A stretch of DNA of 64,000 nucleotides from Streptomyces wuyuanensis (GCF_900103455.1 NZ_FNHI01000029.1:60676-124675); one strand, 5' to 3'. Positions 24,822 through 34,489 are shown, counted from the first letter of the stretch. The notes: generated by a model not told the origin, from the sequence alone. Made by a program: numbers and translations.

Positions 24822-25130
24822 CCGTCACCCGGGATCGCCTGACGGCGGGGGTGCACTTCCACGGTCCGGCCGGTCGGGTGGTCAGACTCGGGTCCGGCCC
24901 GGCGGGGAGGCGTGCTCTCGCCCTTCCCGGACCGGACAGCGCGTCCCCGGAACGGGACCAGAGGGCGCGTGCAGTCCTGTTCGGGCACCGAACCCCCTTG
25001 CGCGGCGTAGCCGTCCGCTCACAGCGAGACGGCTTCCCGGCCCGTTTCGCCTGCCGGGCTGCACTGCGCCGGATAGCGCGTGATGCTGGTATTCAGTCCC
25101 CCAGCTACGGGATTCGCCCGGAGGCAGATC
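24822..25130. other. intergenic, no gene seen
   Basis: 308 bp between the DUF350 gene and the 66-aa ORF. Holds a repeated GGATCGCCTGAC-like phrase at its left edge and the Shine-Dalgarno sequence of the next gene at its right edge; nothing else stands out. Confidence 0.5.
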
Positions 25131-25331
25131 ATGAAGCAGGACAACACCGGAGAGCAGCAGCCCGAGAGCAGGCAGCGGCCGGTTCAGCTCTTCACCGGAT
25201 CGGAACGGCCCTTCGACCCCGAGGACCTGGTGATGGCATCCGGCCGCGAGTGCACGCCCGAGAACGTGGCCCGTGCCCGCAAGGAGATCGCGGAGAAGGG
25301 CGCCGCCGCGCTGGAGCGCTACCTGCCCTGA
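25131..25331 (+). CDS. small acidic protein (66 aa)
   Basis: ATG at 25131 with GGAGG six bases upstream. MKQDNTGEQQPESRQRPVQL begins a soluble polar protein; the second half, FDPEDLVMASGRECTPENVARARKEI in pieces, is predicted helical and ends GAAALERYLP. No transmembrane segment. It looks like one of the short conserved streptomycete proteins of unknown role. It lies just upstream of a stress-type sigma factor but behind a separate promoter. Confidence 0.7.
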   Translation: MKQDNTGEQQPESRQRPVQLFTGSERPFDPEDLVMASGRECTPENVARARKEIAEKGAAALERYLP

Positions 25332-25454
25332 GGCGGGCCGCGTTCAGCACCGTCGCCGCCGCCACGCACCGTCGGTGACTTCTCACCATCCGTAGACGGA
25401 TCGCCTGATCTCGGACGTTCATGGCGCCCCATCGCCGACGCCGCGAACCCGAAT

Positions 25455-25479
25455 GCGTCAAATAGGTACATTTGGGTAT
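25455..25479 (+). promoter_or_regulatory. SigB/SigF-type promoter of the sigma factor gene
   Basis: GCGT (25455-25458), 15-bp spacer, GGGTAT (25474-25479). This fits the GNNT-N14-16-GGGTAY pattern recognised by streptomycete SigB-family sigma factors, 74 bp upstream of a gene encoding such a factor, which suggests autoregulation. Confidence 0.6.
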
Positions 25480-25552
25480 CAGACACGACAGAGCCCGACC
25501 GACGGTCCCGCCGCGGCCAGTGGCGCCGGCCCCCTTCCGTCGAAGGACGCTC

Positions 25553-26434
25553 ATGTCCAGCTTCCCGATCACCCGAGACCCCGACGTCGGTGCCGCCCGG
25601 CCGAGTCGGCCGGCGGCGCTCGACGATCTCCCGGAGATCCCGGATTTCCGGACCGTCAGCGCGCTCGACGCGCGCGCCCTCTCCCTCGCCCTGTTCCGGC
25701 GGCTCCGCACGCTGGAGGAGGGTTCGGCGGAGTACTCGTACGTCCGCAACACGCTGGTGGAACTGAACCTCAGCCTCGTGAAGTACGCCGCAGGCCGGTT
25801 CCGGGGCCGCAGCGAGCCCATGGAGGACATCGTCCAGGTCGGCACGGTCGGCCTGATCAAGGCGATCAACCGCTTCGACGTCGAGCGCGAGGTCGAGTTC
25901 ACCTCCTTCGCGCTGCCCACCGTCATCGGCGAGATCAAGCGCTTCTTCCGGGACACCAGTTGGGCGGTGCGCGTACCGCGCAGGCTCCAGGAGCTCCGCC
26001 TGGACCTCGCCAAGGCGTACGACGTCCTGGAGCAGGACCTGGGCCGCGCCCCGACGCCGGCGGAGCTGGCCTCCCACCTCGAACTCACGGAGGAGGAGGT
26101 CGTCGAGGGGCAGCAGGCCGCCAACGGCTATGTGGCCCGCTCGATAGAGCCGCTCGAGGACGACGAGAGCACGAGCCCCCTCGCCCGCCGGCTCGGCCAC
26201 GAGGACCCGGCCCTGGACATCGTCGAGTGCCTGGAGTGCCTCAAGCCGCTGATCGCCCGGCTGCCGGAACGCGAACGCACCATCCTGTCCCTGCGGTTCG
26301 GGGACGACCTGACCCAGTCGGAGATCGGCGAACGGCTCGGCATCTCACAGATGCACGTCTCCCGGCTGCTGGCCCGCGTCCTCACCGAACTGCGCGCGGC
26401 GCTGCTCGCGGACGACGGGAAGCCGGGGCACTGA
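25553..26434 (+). CDS. SigB/SigF/SigG-family RNA polymerase sigma factor
   Basis: 293 aa from the ATG at 25553 with AAGGA nearby. Region 2: RNTLVELNLSLVKYAAGRFRG, EDIVQVGTVGLIKAINRFD and FTSFALPTVIGEIKRFFRD, the last being the SigB-family core-binding/-10 element. Region 3: APTPAELASHLELTEEEVVEG. Region 4: FGDDLTQSEIGERLGISQMHVSRLLAR. Such factors are normally held by an RsbW-type anti-sigma and released by a STAS antagonist. Candidates for those partners are encoded 8 kb away in this window. Likely stress or development regulated; the paralogue cannot be named. Confidence 0.95.
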   Translation: MSSFPITRDPDVGAARPSRPAALDDLPEIPDFRTVSALDARALSLALFRRLRTLEEGSAEYSYVRNTLVELNLSLVKYAAGRFRGRSEPMEDIVQVGTVGLIKAINRFDVEREVEFTSFALPTVIGEIKRFFRDTSWAVRVPRRLQELRLDLAKAYDVLEQDLGRAPTPAELASHLELTEEEVVEGQQAANGYVARSIEPLEDDESTSPLARRLGHEDPALDIVECLECLKPLIARLPERERTILSLRFGDDLTQSEIGERLGISQMHVSRLLARVLTELRAALLADDGKPGH

Positions 26435-26656
26435 GACAGCACCACTGCCTGCTCGCGAAGCCACCTCCACCTCAACCGGTGGCACCGCGCTTCCCTCGCA
26501 TCCCGCTCGCGGAGGTCCTCTCGGCCCGGCGGTCCGAAGGACCGAGGGGCCGCCGCTCGCCCCCGGAGGCGGAGGCGGCCGGCCAGGCCGCCCGGTCTCT
26601 CAATCCGGGAGGCGTTTCCGGTGCCTCCCCTCGACCCCGGATGAAAGGACGACGTC

Positions 26657-27001
26657 ATGGGCGAAGGCATCTGGGGATTCCCGGAGGGTTCGGGGCACGT
26701 CCCGGGCATGGAGTTCGTCGGATACCGGGTCGAGGCCACCGACGGGACCATCGGAAAGATCGACGAGCACTCCGAGGACGTCGGACGTTCCCACATCGTC
26801 GTGGACACCGGGCCGTGGATCTTCGGCCACCGCCGGCTGATCCCGGCAGGAGCGGTCTCGCGCATCGACCACGAGCAGCAGGCGGTGTACCTGGACTGCT
26901 CCAAGGAACAGATCAAGGAGGCCCCGGACTTCGAGCAGGGGCGGTACGACGACGCCACCGTACGGCTCATCGAGCAGCACTACGCGAACCCGCACATGTG
27001 A
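26657..27001 (+). CDS. PRC-barrel domain protein
   Basis: 114 aa, ATG at 26657 after an AAAGGA box. GMEFVGYRVEATDGTIGKID then SHIVVDTGPWIFGHRRLIPAGAVSRID (read in two pieces) is the PRC-barrel beta fold with the conserved turn before LIPAG. The C-terminal part is helical (YDDATVRLIEQHYA). Soluble; such single-domain PRC proteins in streptomycetes are linked to stress but have no defined activity. Convergent with the CBS gene, 28 bp apart. Confidence 0.88.
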   Translation: MGEGIWGFPEGSGHVPGMEFVGYRVEATDGTIGKIDEHSEDVGRSHIVVDTGPWIFGHRRLIPAGAVSRIDHEQQAVYLDCSKEQIKEAPDFEQGRYDDATVRLIEQHYANPHM

Positions 27002-27029
27002 CGGACGCGTTCGGCGGAGATCGTGACGC

Positions 27030-27455
27030 TCAGGCCCCGTTGTTCGGGGGAGCGGCGCTGATGCCGGCGAGCGCGGATCCCGGTTCCCGGGCTCTGGCGA
27101 GGTCTCCGAGGCTGACGACACCGACCGGGTGGCCGTCTTCCACCACCGCGAGCCGGCGCACTCCGTGGTCCCTCATGGCCCTCATCGCCCGGGCGGCGTC
27201 CTCGTCCGGGCGGACCGTGAGGACGTCGGGCGTGCAGACGGAGCGGACCGGCATGAGGTGCGGGTTGTGCCCCATGGCCACCGACCGCACCGCGATGTCC
27301 CGGTCCGTCAGCATCCCGAGCAGCCGGTCCCTGTCCGCGACGAGGACGTCCCCCACATCCATGTCACGCATCAGCCGGGCCGCCTCGACGAGCGACGCCT
27401 CGGGCGGGAGTGTCAGCACTCCGGCCGTCATCACGTCCTTCACCAGCTGTGTCAC
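27030..27455 (-). CDS. CBS-domain pair protein
   Basis: 141 aa from the GTG at 27455 with GGGAG seven bases upstream. Two CBS motifs form one Bateman module: KDVMTAGVLTLPPEASLVEA with GDVLVADRDRLLGMLTDRDI, and VCTPDVLTVRPDEDA with RRLAVVEDGHPVGVVSLGDL. Bateman modules bind adenosyl ligands. With no enzymatic domain attached this is a stand-alone sensor or stress protein, typical of actinobacterial dormancy and stress sets. Confidence 0.92.
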   Translation of the reverse strand: MTQLVKDVMTAGVLTLPPEASLVEAARLMRDMDVGDVLVADRDRLLGMLTDRDIAVRSVAMGHNPHLMPVRSVCTPDVLTVRPDEDAARAMRAMRDHGVRRLAVVEDGHPVGVVSLGDLARAREPGSALAGISAAPPNNGA

Positions 27456-27823
27456 GACGTAGCTCCCTTCCCTGCACACCGCGCCTGCCCGGGTTCCTCC
27501 CGGTTATCCCGGAAAAGCGCGGGAAGCCGGTGGGGGCGACCGTCCGACGCGACTCGCACGTACGGGCGAAGGCTCTCCGCGAGCCCGCCGAGAGGCGGCG
27601 TTGCCGTGCCGATCGCGCCTCCGCCTCCGTCTCCCACCTGCGGCCGCATCCGGGCTCTGCACCTACCTGCGTCCACGGCCTCCGTTCCCGGCGCCGCCTG
27701 CGTCCGCTTCCGGAATGCTCCGGCGCGCGGACGGGCCACGCTCCGGGGGTACGGGGGCACCGGGGCGTCCAGGCCGTGCGGGCAGCCTGACGCGGCGGGG
27801 CAACGCTCCAGGTGAGAGGCATC

Positions 27824-27844
27824 TTCGTCACACTGGGTGACGAA
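27824..27844. promoter_or_regulatory. perfect palindrome in a 478-bp intergenic region
   Basis: TTCGTCAC (27824-27831) and GTGACGAA (27837-27844) around a 5-bp spacer, 90 bp upstream of the DUF6381 start. Candidate operator or promoter element. The remainder of 27456-27933 shows no gene. Confidence 0.45.
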
Positions 27845-27933
27845 AGCGGATGCGCGGGCGGCTCCGCCGTGTTTGCCTGGCACATGGCCCCTGGCCCGGC
27901 GCCGTCAGATGTCCGGGCCCGGAAGGAGGAGCC

Positions 27934-28200
27934 ATGAGCACAGCACGCGAACCGGTCAGGACGTCGGAGGAGCTCCGGCTCATGGCCGACGAGCTCACCC
28001 GCGGCGCGGAGCGCTGCAAGGACCCCGAACACCGTGAACGACTGCACCGAAGAGCAGAGGAGTTGCGCCGCCAGTGCGACGCCGGCGACGCATCCGAGGA
28101 CATGGCACCGGTGCACGCGCGGCAGGAGCCGTACCGGCCCCAGCAGCGCGGCACCCGGGGCCCGCAGGGCCGGCGGGCGGACCGGCCGCACGGCACCTGA
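27934..28200 (+). CDS. DUF6381-like small protein
   Basis: 88 aa from the ATG at 27934 preceded by AGGAGG. SEELRLMADELTRGAERCKD then PEHRERLHRRAEELRRQCD form two amphipathic helices with heptad-like spacing; the tail is Arg/Gln/Gly-rich. This resembles the short helical DUF6381 family of streptomycetes. Function unknown; a coiled-coil dimer is plausible. Confidence 0.7.
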   Translation: MSTAREPVRTSEELRLMADELTRGAERCKDPEHRERLHRRAEELRRQCDAGDASEDMAPVHARQEPYRPQQRGTRGPQGRRADRPHGT

Positions 28201-28212
28201 CCGTCGAGGCGG

Positions 28213-28246
28213 CGGCCGCCGGACCCGTCCACGGGTTCGGCGGCCG
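28213..28246 (+). terminator. strong GC-rich hairpin after the DUF6381-like gene
   Basis: CGGCCGCCGGACCCGT folds on ACGGGTTCGGCGGCCG (28213-28228 with 28231-28246) with one mismatch and a 2-nt tip, 13 bp past the stop. Confidence 0.7.
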
Positions 28247-28318
28247 TCCGCCGCCCGACGGACCGGAACCCGGGGCGTTGTGCACGGGTAGAATCCGGTT
28301 CGTCACGCTGGAGACGCC

Positions 28319-30643
28319 ATGACCATGCCCGAGGAAGGGCCGGTCGAGCCGGGGCCCGACCGGCTGGCCGACGCAGTCACGCAGCTCACCGCCGAACTCG
28401 GCGCGCTGCGCCGCGATGTCGCCCGCCGCCATCTGCTGGACCTGGCCTGCGGAGTGCTCGTCGCACAGCAGTCCCTCACCCCCGGCGAGGCCGCGGACCA
28501 CCTGGCGCAGCTGGCCGAGACCATGGACGTCGGCCCGGAGGACCTCGCCGCCGACATAGTCAACGGCGCCACCGGCCCGTCGGGCGCGGTCGGCGGCCCG
28601 GCGCCCGAGGGGGATTCCGGACCGCGGGCCGCGGACGAAACGGCACGGGACAGGGCCGACGAGGACAGGACCGCGGGTCGCAAGACCCGGCTCGTCGAGG
28701 CCGGGGCCGAGGCGGCGGCGCAGACGGGCGGCACGGTCGACGAGATCGCGGCGACCCTCCTGAACGGCGGGATGCGCCCGCTCGGCGCCCGGGGACTGTG
28801 GCTGTTCCGCAGGACCGAGACGGACTGCCTGCAACTGGCGGGCCGGGCCGGGGTCAATCCGCTGGAGGCGGCCCACTGGCGCTGGGTGCCGCCGGCCACG
28901 GGCAGCGCTCTGCACCGGGTGCTGAGCGAGGGCACGCCGCTGTGGCTGCCCGACGGCACATCCGCGGCCGAGGCGCTGCCCGGTCCGGCACCCGGATCCG
29001 CGCGGGCGGTGCTGCCGCTGCGGCAGCGAGGTGTGGTGACCGGGCTCGCCCTCGTCGACTGGCCGGGCCCCGCGGCCCTCGACGAGCCCGTCCGGCGGGC
29101 GCTGGCCGGGCTGGCCGTACCGGCCGCACGGATCCTGGACGCCGGCGCCCCCGGCACGCCCGAGCCCGGAGTGCTCGCCCCACTGCTCGATCTGCTGACG
29201 CATCCCGCCATGGCCCTGCGCGCCGACCCGGAGAGCGGGACCCTGCACATCGAGCACCTCAACCGCTCCGCGCTGGACTCGGCCCGCCATGTGCACGGTG
29301 CCGCCGGACGGCCGCTCGCGCAGGTGTTCCCCGCCATGCACGCCGACCTCGTACGGCTCGCACGGACGGCGCGGGAGTCGGCGGCGCCGCAGCGGGCGGC
29401 CCGGGTGCCCGTGGAGCACCGGTCCGGCGACCCCGACCCGCTGCACGACGTACGGGTGCTCCCCGTCGGCCCCGACCGCACGGTGGTGCTCTGGCACGGC
29501 GCCACGGATCCCGGACTCTCCCTCAGCCGGGTGCTGGGCCGGCTGGAGAACCTGGCCGCGTTCGAGGACGACCTGATCACGGGCAAGTCCCGGTGGAGCG
29601 AACAGGCGTACCGGATCTTCGGGCTCGAACCGGGCACCTCCCCGGTGCCGCTGCGGCGGCTCGCCCCGCATCTGCACCGGGAGGACACCGGCAGACTCAA
29701 CGAACTGTTGATGGAGCTGACACAGCGCCGGGAGGGCAGTCACACCGTGGTCCGGGCGGTCCGCGAGGACGGCGGGCTGCGGCATCTGCGGATCGCCGCG
29801 GAACCGCTGCTCACGGGGGGTGTGCTCACCGGGATAACCGGCGTCTACCAGGACGTCTCGGCGCAGCACCACACCGAGATCGCGCTGAGCGCCACCTTCG
29901 ACCGGCTGACCGCCGCCCAGACCCAGGCGGCGCTGCGGCACCAGCTCGTCCTGCAGCTCCAGCAGGCGATCGTCCCCGAGGTGCCGGAACTGCAGCGGCT
30001 GCCCGGTCTGCAGGTGGCGGCCCGCTACCGGCCCGCCGCGGAGGAGTACCGGGTGGGCGGCGACTGGTACGACGTCCTGCCGCTGCCCGACGGCCGGGTG
30101 CTCGTCGTGACCGGGGACATCGCGGGACACGGCATCGACTCGGTGACGGGCATGGTGGCGCTGCGCAACGCCCTGCGCGGGCTGGCGTTCACAGGGCACA
30201 CACCGGGCCGGCTGATGGCCTGGCTCAACGAGGTCACGCTGCAGACCCACGGGCATCCGACCGCCACCGCGGTCTGCGGTCTGTACGACCCGTCGGACCG
30301 CTCGCTGTGCTGGGCCAGTGCCGGGCATCTCCCGCCGGTACTGCTGCGCAAGGGAGCGGCGGACCTCCTGGAACCGCCGCGGAACATCCTCCTGGGCGCG
30401 GTCCCCTCGGCCGCCTACGAGGAGGCGGTGACGCGGCTGGAGCCCGGGGACACCCTGATGCTCTACACGGACGGGCTGGTGGAGAGCCGGCACGCCGGCA
30501 TCGACGAAGGACTGGACAGGCTGCGGCTGGCGGTGGAGCGGCTCGACCCCGCCGGTCTGGACGAACAGGCGGACGCCCTGCTGGCCGCGGTCACCGGTGA
30601 CACCGACGACGACACGAGCCTGGTGGTCGTCCGGGTGTCCTGA
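28319..30643 (+). CDS. SpoIIE-type protein phosphatase with ANTAR-like, GAF and PAS regions
   Basis: 774 aa; ATG at 28319 with GGAG six bases upstream. Residues 30-75 (RRHLLDLACGVLVAQQSLTPGEAADHLAQLAE, in pieces) look ANTAR-like. Residues 130-285 are GAF-like, and residues 405-515 are a PAS fold (DLITGKSRWSEQAYRIFGLEP to GVYQDVSAQH). The C-terminal ~240 residues are a PP2C/SpoIIE phosphatase: GGDWYDVLPLPDGRVLVVTGDIAGHG with metal-binding aspartates, then WASAGHLPPVLL and YTDGLVESR. It would dephosphorylate STAS-type anti-sigma antagonists to release a sigma factor. The RsbV/RsbW pair at 34-35 kb is a plausible target. Confidence 0.93.
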   Translation: MTMPEEGPVEPGPDRLADAVTQLTAELGALRRDVARRHLLDLACGVLVAQQSLTPGEAADHLAQLAETMDVGPEDLAADIVNGATGPSGAVGGPAPEGDSGPRAADETARDRADEDRTAGRKTRLVEAGAEAAAQTGGTVDEIAATLLNGGMRPLGARGLWLFRRTETDCLQLAGRAGVNPLEAAHWRWVPPATGSALHRVLSEGTPLWLPDGTSAAEALPGPAPGSARAVLPLRQRGVVTGLALVDWPGPAALDEPVRRALAGLAVPAARILDAGAPGTPEPGVLAPLLDLLTHPAMALRADPESGTLHIEHLNRSALDSARHVHGAAGRPLAQVFPAMHADLVRLARTARESAAPQRAARVPVEHRSGDPDPLHDVRVLPVGPDRTVVLWHGATDPGLSLSRVLGRLENLAAFEDDLITGKSRWSEQAYRIFGLEPGTSPVPLRRLAPHLHREDTGRLNELLMELTQRREGSHTVVRAVREDGGLRHLRIAAEPLLTGGVLTGITGVYQDVSAQHHTEIALSATFDRLTAAQTQAALRHQLVLQLQQAIVPEVPELQRLPGLQVAARYRPAAEEYRVGGDWYDVLPLPDGRVLVVTGDIAGHGIDSVTGMVALRNALRGLAFTGHTPGRLMAWLNEVTLQTHGHPTATAVCGLYDPSDRSLCWASAGHLPPVLLRKGAADLLEPPRNILLGAVPSAAYEEAVTRLEPGDTLMLYTDGLVESRHAGIDEGLDRLRLAVERLDPAGLDEQADALLAAVTGDTDDDTSLVVVRVS

Positions 30644-30779
30644 CACGCCGGACGCCCTGGGACACGGGCTGGTCCGACCTGCCGCGCCACCGGTTCGCAT
30701 GCGCCTTCCGCGAGTCGTCTTCTCCCGCCCGCCGACGGGTTCGCGTCACGGAAGGGTTCGCCGTCGCCGAGGGGTTCGA

Positions 30780-33700
30780 TCAGCCGCCCCGGCCGGGCCG
30801 GGCCGGCCGGTCCCGGTCGAGCCAGTGGCGTACGCGCTCGATCAGGTCGTGGGCGTCGACGGGTTTGGTGATGTAGTCGTTCGCCCCGGACTCCAGGCTC
30901 TTGACCCGGTCTCCGGGCATCGCCTTCGCGGTGACGGTGATGATCGGCACGTCGGCGAAACCGGGCATGCCCCGGATCGCGGCGGTGGCGGTGTGGCCGT
31001 CCATGCCGGACATCATCACGTCCATCACGATGAGGTCCACCTCCCGGTGGGCGGTGAGCAGCTCGATGCCGGAACGGCCGTCGGCGGCGGTGAGCACATG
31101 CACTCCCTCCGCCTCGAGGATCTCGGTGAGCGCGTACACGTTCCGCACGTCGTCGTCGACGATCAGGACCACGCGTCCGGCGAGCGATCCGCCGGGCGCG
31201 GCCGAGGTCTCGCCGCCCGACTCGAGCTGCGCCTGGAGGACTCCGGAGGCCGGGCCGGGCGGCAGGCTGCCGCCGATGGGCACGTAGAAGGTGAACTCGC
31301 TGCCCTCGCCGAGCCGGCTATCGGCGGCGATCACCCCGCCGAGGAGCTGGGCGACCTCACGGCTGATGGAGAGTCCCAGCCCGGTGCCGCCGTAGCGGCG
31401 TCCGGTGGCGAGAGCGCCCTGCTGGAACGCGCCGAAGATGGTGCCCAGGTGTTCCGGCGCGATGCCGACGCCGGTGTCCCGCACCCGGAAGGCGACCACC
31501 GCCATACCGCGCATCGGCTCGGGGAGTTCGTCGTCGGACGCCTTCTCGACCCGCAGTTCGACTCCGCCGCGCTCGGTGAACTTCAGCGCGTTGGAGAGCA
31601 GATTGCGCAGTACCTGCCGCAGCCGGGGCTCGTCCGTGGTGATCTCCGCGGGGACTCCGGGCGCGGTGACGACCCTGAACTCCAGTTCGCGCTCGGTCGC
31701 CAGGGGCCGGAAGGTCATCTCGACGTACTCCAGCAGCTGGCCGAGCGCGAACGGCTCGCGGTGGATGTCCATCTTCCCCGCCTCGACCTTCGACAGATCG
31801 AGGATGTCGTTGATCAACTGGAGGAGGTCCGAGCCGGCGGAGTGGATGACCTCCGCGTAGTCGACCTGCTTCTCCGTCAGGTTTCCCTCGGGGTTCTGCG
31901 CGAGCAACTGGGCCAGGATGAGCAGGCTGTTGAGCGGGGTGCGCAGCTCGTGGCTCATGTTGGCGAGGAACTCGGACTTGTACATGGACGTACGGGAAAG
32001 CTGCTTGGCCCGTTCCTCCAGCTCCTGGCGGGCCTGCTCGATCTCCATGTTCTTGCGCTCGATGTCGCGGTTGCGGTCGGCCAGCAGGGCCGCCTTCTCG
32101 GCGAGTTCGGCGTTGGATCGCTGGAGTTCCTCCTGTCGCACCTGCAGCTCCTGCGAGCGGGCGCGGAGTTCGGCGGTCAGCAGCTGGGACTGCTCGAGCA
32201 GTTCGTCGGTGCGGGCGTGTGCGATCAGGGAGCTCACGATGACGCCGACCGACTCGATGAACTGGTCGAGGAAGTCGCGGTGGAGACCGGAGAAGGGGCG
32301 CAGCGAGGCGAGTTCCACGGCGCCGAGCACCTGGTCCTCGACGAGGATCGGCAGCACGATCAGTGCCCCCGGCGGTCCGGCGCCCAGACCGGAGGAGATC
32401 GTGAGGTAGCCGGGCGGCAGGTCGTCGACGGCGATCGTGCGGCGGCTGAGCGCGGCCTGCCCGACCAGGGACTCGCCGAGCCGGAAGCGCACGGGCGGTT
32501 CGGCCGGGCCGGCGGGCGGGGCTCCGTAGGAGGCGATCCTGACGAGCTCGGTCCGGTCCTCCCCCACGCCCTCGCCCTGGCCCCGGCCCTCACCTTCGCC
32601 GGCCCGCTCGCGGTCGTCCGCCCCTTCGCCGGCCGGCGCCGCCAGGAAGAAGGCCCCGTACTGGGCCGAGACCAGCGGTGGCAGCTCCTCCATGATCACG
32701 TGGGCCACCTGGGCGGGGTCGTGGCTGCTCTGCATCAGTCCGGCGAGCCGTGCCAGATTGGTCTTGAGCCAGTCCTGCTCCTCGTTGGCACCGGTCGTGG
32801 CGCGCAGCGACTCCACCATCATGTTGATGTTGTCCTTGAGGTCGCCGACCTCGCCCGGCGCCTCCACCGTGATGGACCGGGTCAGATCGCCCTCGGCGAC
32901 GGCGCTGGTGACTCCGGCGATGGCACGGACCTGGCGGGTGAGGTTCCCGGCCAGCTCGTTCACGTTCTCCGTGAGCCGCTTCCAGGTGCCGGAGACTCCC
33001 TCGACCTCGGCCTGCCCGCCCAGCCGGCCCTCGCTGCCCACCTCCCGGGCGACCCGCGTGACCTCGGCGGCGAACGACGACAGCTGGTCGACCATCGTGT
33101 TGATGGTCGTCTTCAGCTCCAGGATCTCGCCCCGCGCGTCCACGTCGATCTTGCGGGTGAGGTCGCCCTGGGCGACCGCGGTGGTGACCTGCGCGATGTT
33201 CCGTACCTGGTTCGTCAGGTTGTTCGCCATGGAGTTGACGTTGTCGGTGAGGTCCTTCCACGTGCCGGACACCCCGCGGACGGTCGCCTGACCGCCCAGG
33301 TTGCCCTCGGTGCCCACCTCGCGGGCAACCCGGGTGACCTCTTCGGCGAAGGACGACAGCCGCTCGACCATGGTGTTGATGGTGTCCTTCAGCTCCAGGA
33401 TCTCGCCCCGCGCGTCGACCCGGATCTTCTGCGTCAGGTCGCCCCTGGCCACCGCGGAGGCCACCTGGGCGATCGACCGCACCTGCGAGGTGAGGTTGTC
33501 GGCCATGGTGTTCACGCCGGTGGTCAGCTCCTGCCAGACCCCGCCCACGCCCTTCACCCGGGCGTGACCGCCGAGCCGGCCCTCGCCGCCGACCTCGCTG
33601 GCGACCCGGGTGACCTCGGAGGTCACCAGCGACAGCTGGTCGGCCATGCCGTTGTAGACGGCGGCGATCTCGCCCATGATCCCGTCGGCTTCCTCGGGGA

Positions 33701-33845
33701 GCCGCGCGGAGAAGTCGCCGTCGCGCACGGCCGTGAGCCCGGCCAGGAGCTTCCTGAGCCCCTCCTCGCTCAGTTCCGCCGGTGGCCGGACCTCTTCCAG
33801 GGACTCGTGCCCCGCGGAGCGCCGAGTGTGTCCGGGTTCATCCAT
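30780..33845 (-). CDS. cytosolic poly-HAMP hybrid histidine kinase/response regulator
   Basis: 1021 aa from the ATG at 33845. No membrane segment. Residues 30-350 hold four HAMP repeats of about 92 residues, each with a variant of ARGDLTQKIRVDARGEILEL. Residues 360-545 are a GAF domain, residues 550-620 a coiled coil, followed by HisKA with FLANMSHELRTPLNS (His632), HATPase_c (RNLLSNALKF, DTGVGI, GTGLGLSI) and a receiver domain with DDD at 897-899 and phosphate acceptor Asp942 in VMDVMMSGMDG. Repeated HAMP domains without a membrane anchor recall OsaA-type osmotic regulators of streptomycetes (from memory). Lies downstream of the RsbW/STAS pair. Confidence 0.95.
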   Translation of the reverse strand: MDEPGHTRRSAGHESLEEVRPPAELSEEGLRKLLAGLTAVRDGDFSARLPEEADGIMGEIAAVYNGMADQLSLVTSEVTRVASEVGGEGRLGGHARVKGVGGVWQELTTGVNTMADNLTSQVRSIAQVASAVARGDLTQKIRVDARGEILELKDTINTMVERLSSFAEEVTRVAREVGTEGNLGGQATVRGVSGTWKDLTDNVNSMANNLTNQVRNIAQVTTAVAQGDLTRKIDVDARGEILELKTTINTMVDQLSSFAAEVTRVAREVGSEGRLGGQAEVEGVSGTWKRLTENVNELAGNLTRQVRAIAGVTSAVAEGDLTRSITVEAPGEVGDLKDNINMMVESLRATTGANEEQDWLKTNLARLAGLMQSSHDPAQVAHVIMEELPPLVSAQYGAFFLAAPAGEGADDRERAGEGEGRGQGEGVGEDRTELVRIASYGAPPAGPAEPPVRFRLGESLVGQAALSRRTIAVDDLPPGYLTISSGLGAGPPGALIVLPILVEDQVLGAVELASLRPFSGLHRDFLDQFIESVGVIVSSLIAHARTDELLEQSQLLTAELRARSQELQVRQEELQRSNAELAEKAALLADRNRDIERKNMEIEQARQELEERAKQLSRTSMYKSEFLANMSHELRTPLNSLLILAQLLAQNPEGNLTEKQVDYAEVIHSAGSDLLQLINDILDLSKVEAGKMDIHREPFALGQLLEYVEMTFRPLATERELEFRVVTAPGVPAEITTDEPRLRQVLRNLLSNALKFTERGGVELRVEKASDDELPEPMRGMAVVAFRVRDTGVGIAPEHLGTIFGAFQQGALATGRRYGGTGLGLSISREVAQLLGGVIAADSRLGEGSEFTFYVPIGGSLPPGPASGVLQAQLESGGETSAAPGGSLAGRVVLIVDDDVRNVYALTEILEAEGVHVLTAADGRSGIELLTAHREVDLIVMDVMMSGMDGHTATAAIRGMPGFADVPIITVTAKAMPGDRVKSLESGANDYITKPVDAHDLIERVRHWLDRDRPARPGRGG

Positions 33846-33971
33846 GGCCGACCTCGTGTGCCGAATCGTCCTGCGTCCCGTGGCCGAGGCTCCGCCCTGC
33901 GGGCGGTCCGCCGGTCTCGGCCCCATTACCGACTCTCGCACGGGGAGAGCGGGTCGGCGCCCTGTGCCCGG

Positions 33972-34487
33972 TCACGGCCGGCGGGGGGCCGACACCTCCG
34001 CCCACACCGTCTTCCCCGAGGCGCGTGGCACCGAGCCCCACGCCCGGGAGAGCCGGCCGAGCACCACGAGACCGTGCCCTCCGGGCACGGCGGGGTCGGC
34101 GTGCGGACGCGGCCGGGGCGGTACGGGGCTGGCGTCGCTGACCTCGATGCGGAGCCGCTCGGACGTGCAGTTGAGCACGAGCTCCAGCGGCCCTCCGGCG
34201 TGCAGACAGGCGTTGGTGACCAGCTCGGAGACCACCATCAGGACGTCCTCGGCGACCGCCCGCCGTTCCTCGTCCCAGTCCGGTTCGGTGCCGGTGCTCG
34301 TGTCCCAGGCGTACGGGTCGTCCCCCGGGGGGAAGTCCTCGGGGGGCCGGGCGAGACCGCCCGGCGGAAGCCACTCCCAGTCGGCGAGGGCCGTCGCGCT
34401 GAAGTCCCGGCAGCGGCCGACGACACCCCTCGTCCCCGCGATGCCGAGGCGACGGGTCTGGCCCCGCTGGGGAAGTGCCGCGCTCAC
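33972..34487 (-). CDS. RsbW-like anti-sigma regulatory factor (HATPase)
   Basis: 171 aa from the GTG at 34487, two bases after the STAS stop. VAEDVLMVVSELVTNACLHAGG is the N-box of GHKL serine kinases; PGGHGLVVLGRLSRAWGS is the G-box region. Such proteins bind a SigB-type sigma factor or phosphorylate a STAS antagonist. An insertion of about 30 residues (WLPPGGLARPPEDFPPGDDPYAWD) before the N-box is typical of streptomycete homologues. Coupled to the antagonist; transcribed toward the hybrid kinase. Confidence 0.9.
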   Translation of the reverse strand: MSAALPQRGQTRRLGIAGTRGVVGRCRDFSATALADWEWLPPGGLARPPEDFPPGDDPYAWDTSTGTEPDWDEERRAVAEDVLMVVSELVTNACLHAGGPLELVLNCTSERLRIEVSDASPVPPRPRPHADPAVPGGHGLVVLGRLSRAWGSVPRASGKTVWAEVSAPRRP

Positions 34488-34489
34488 GG

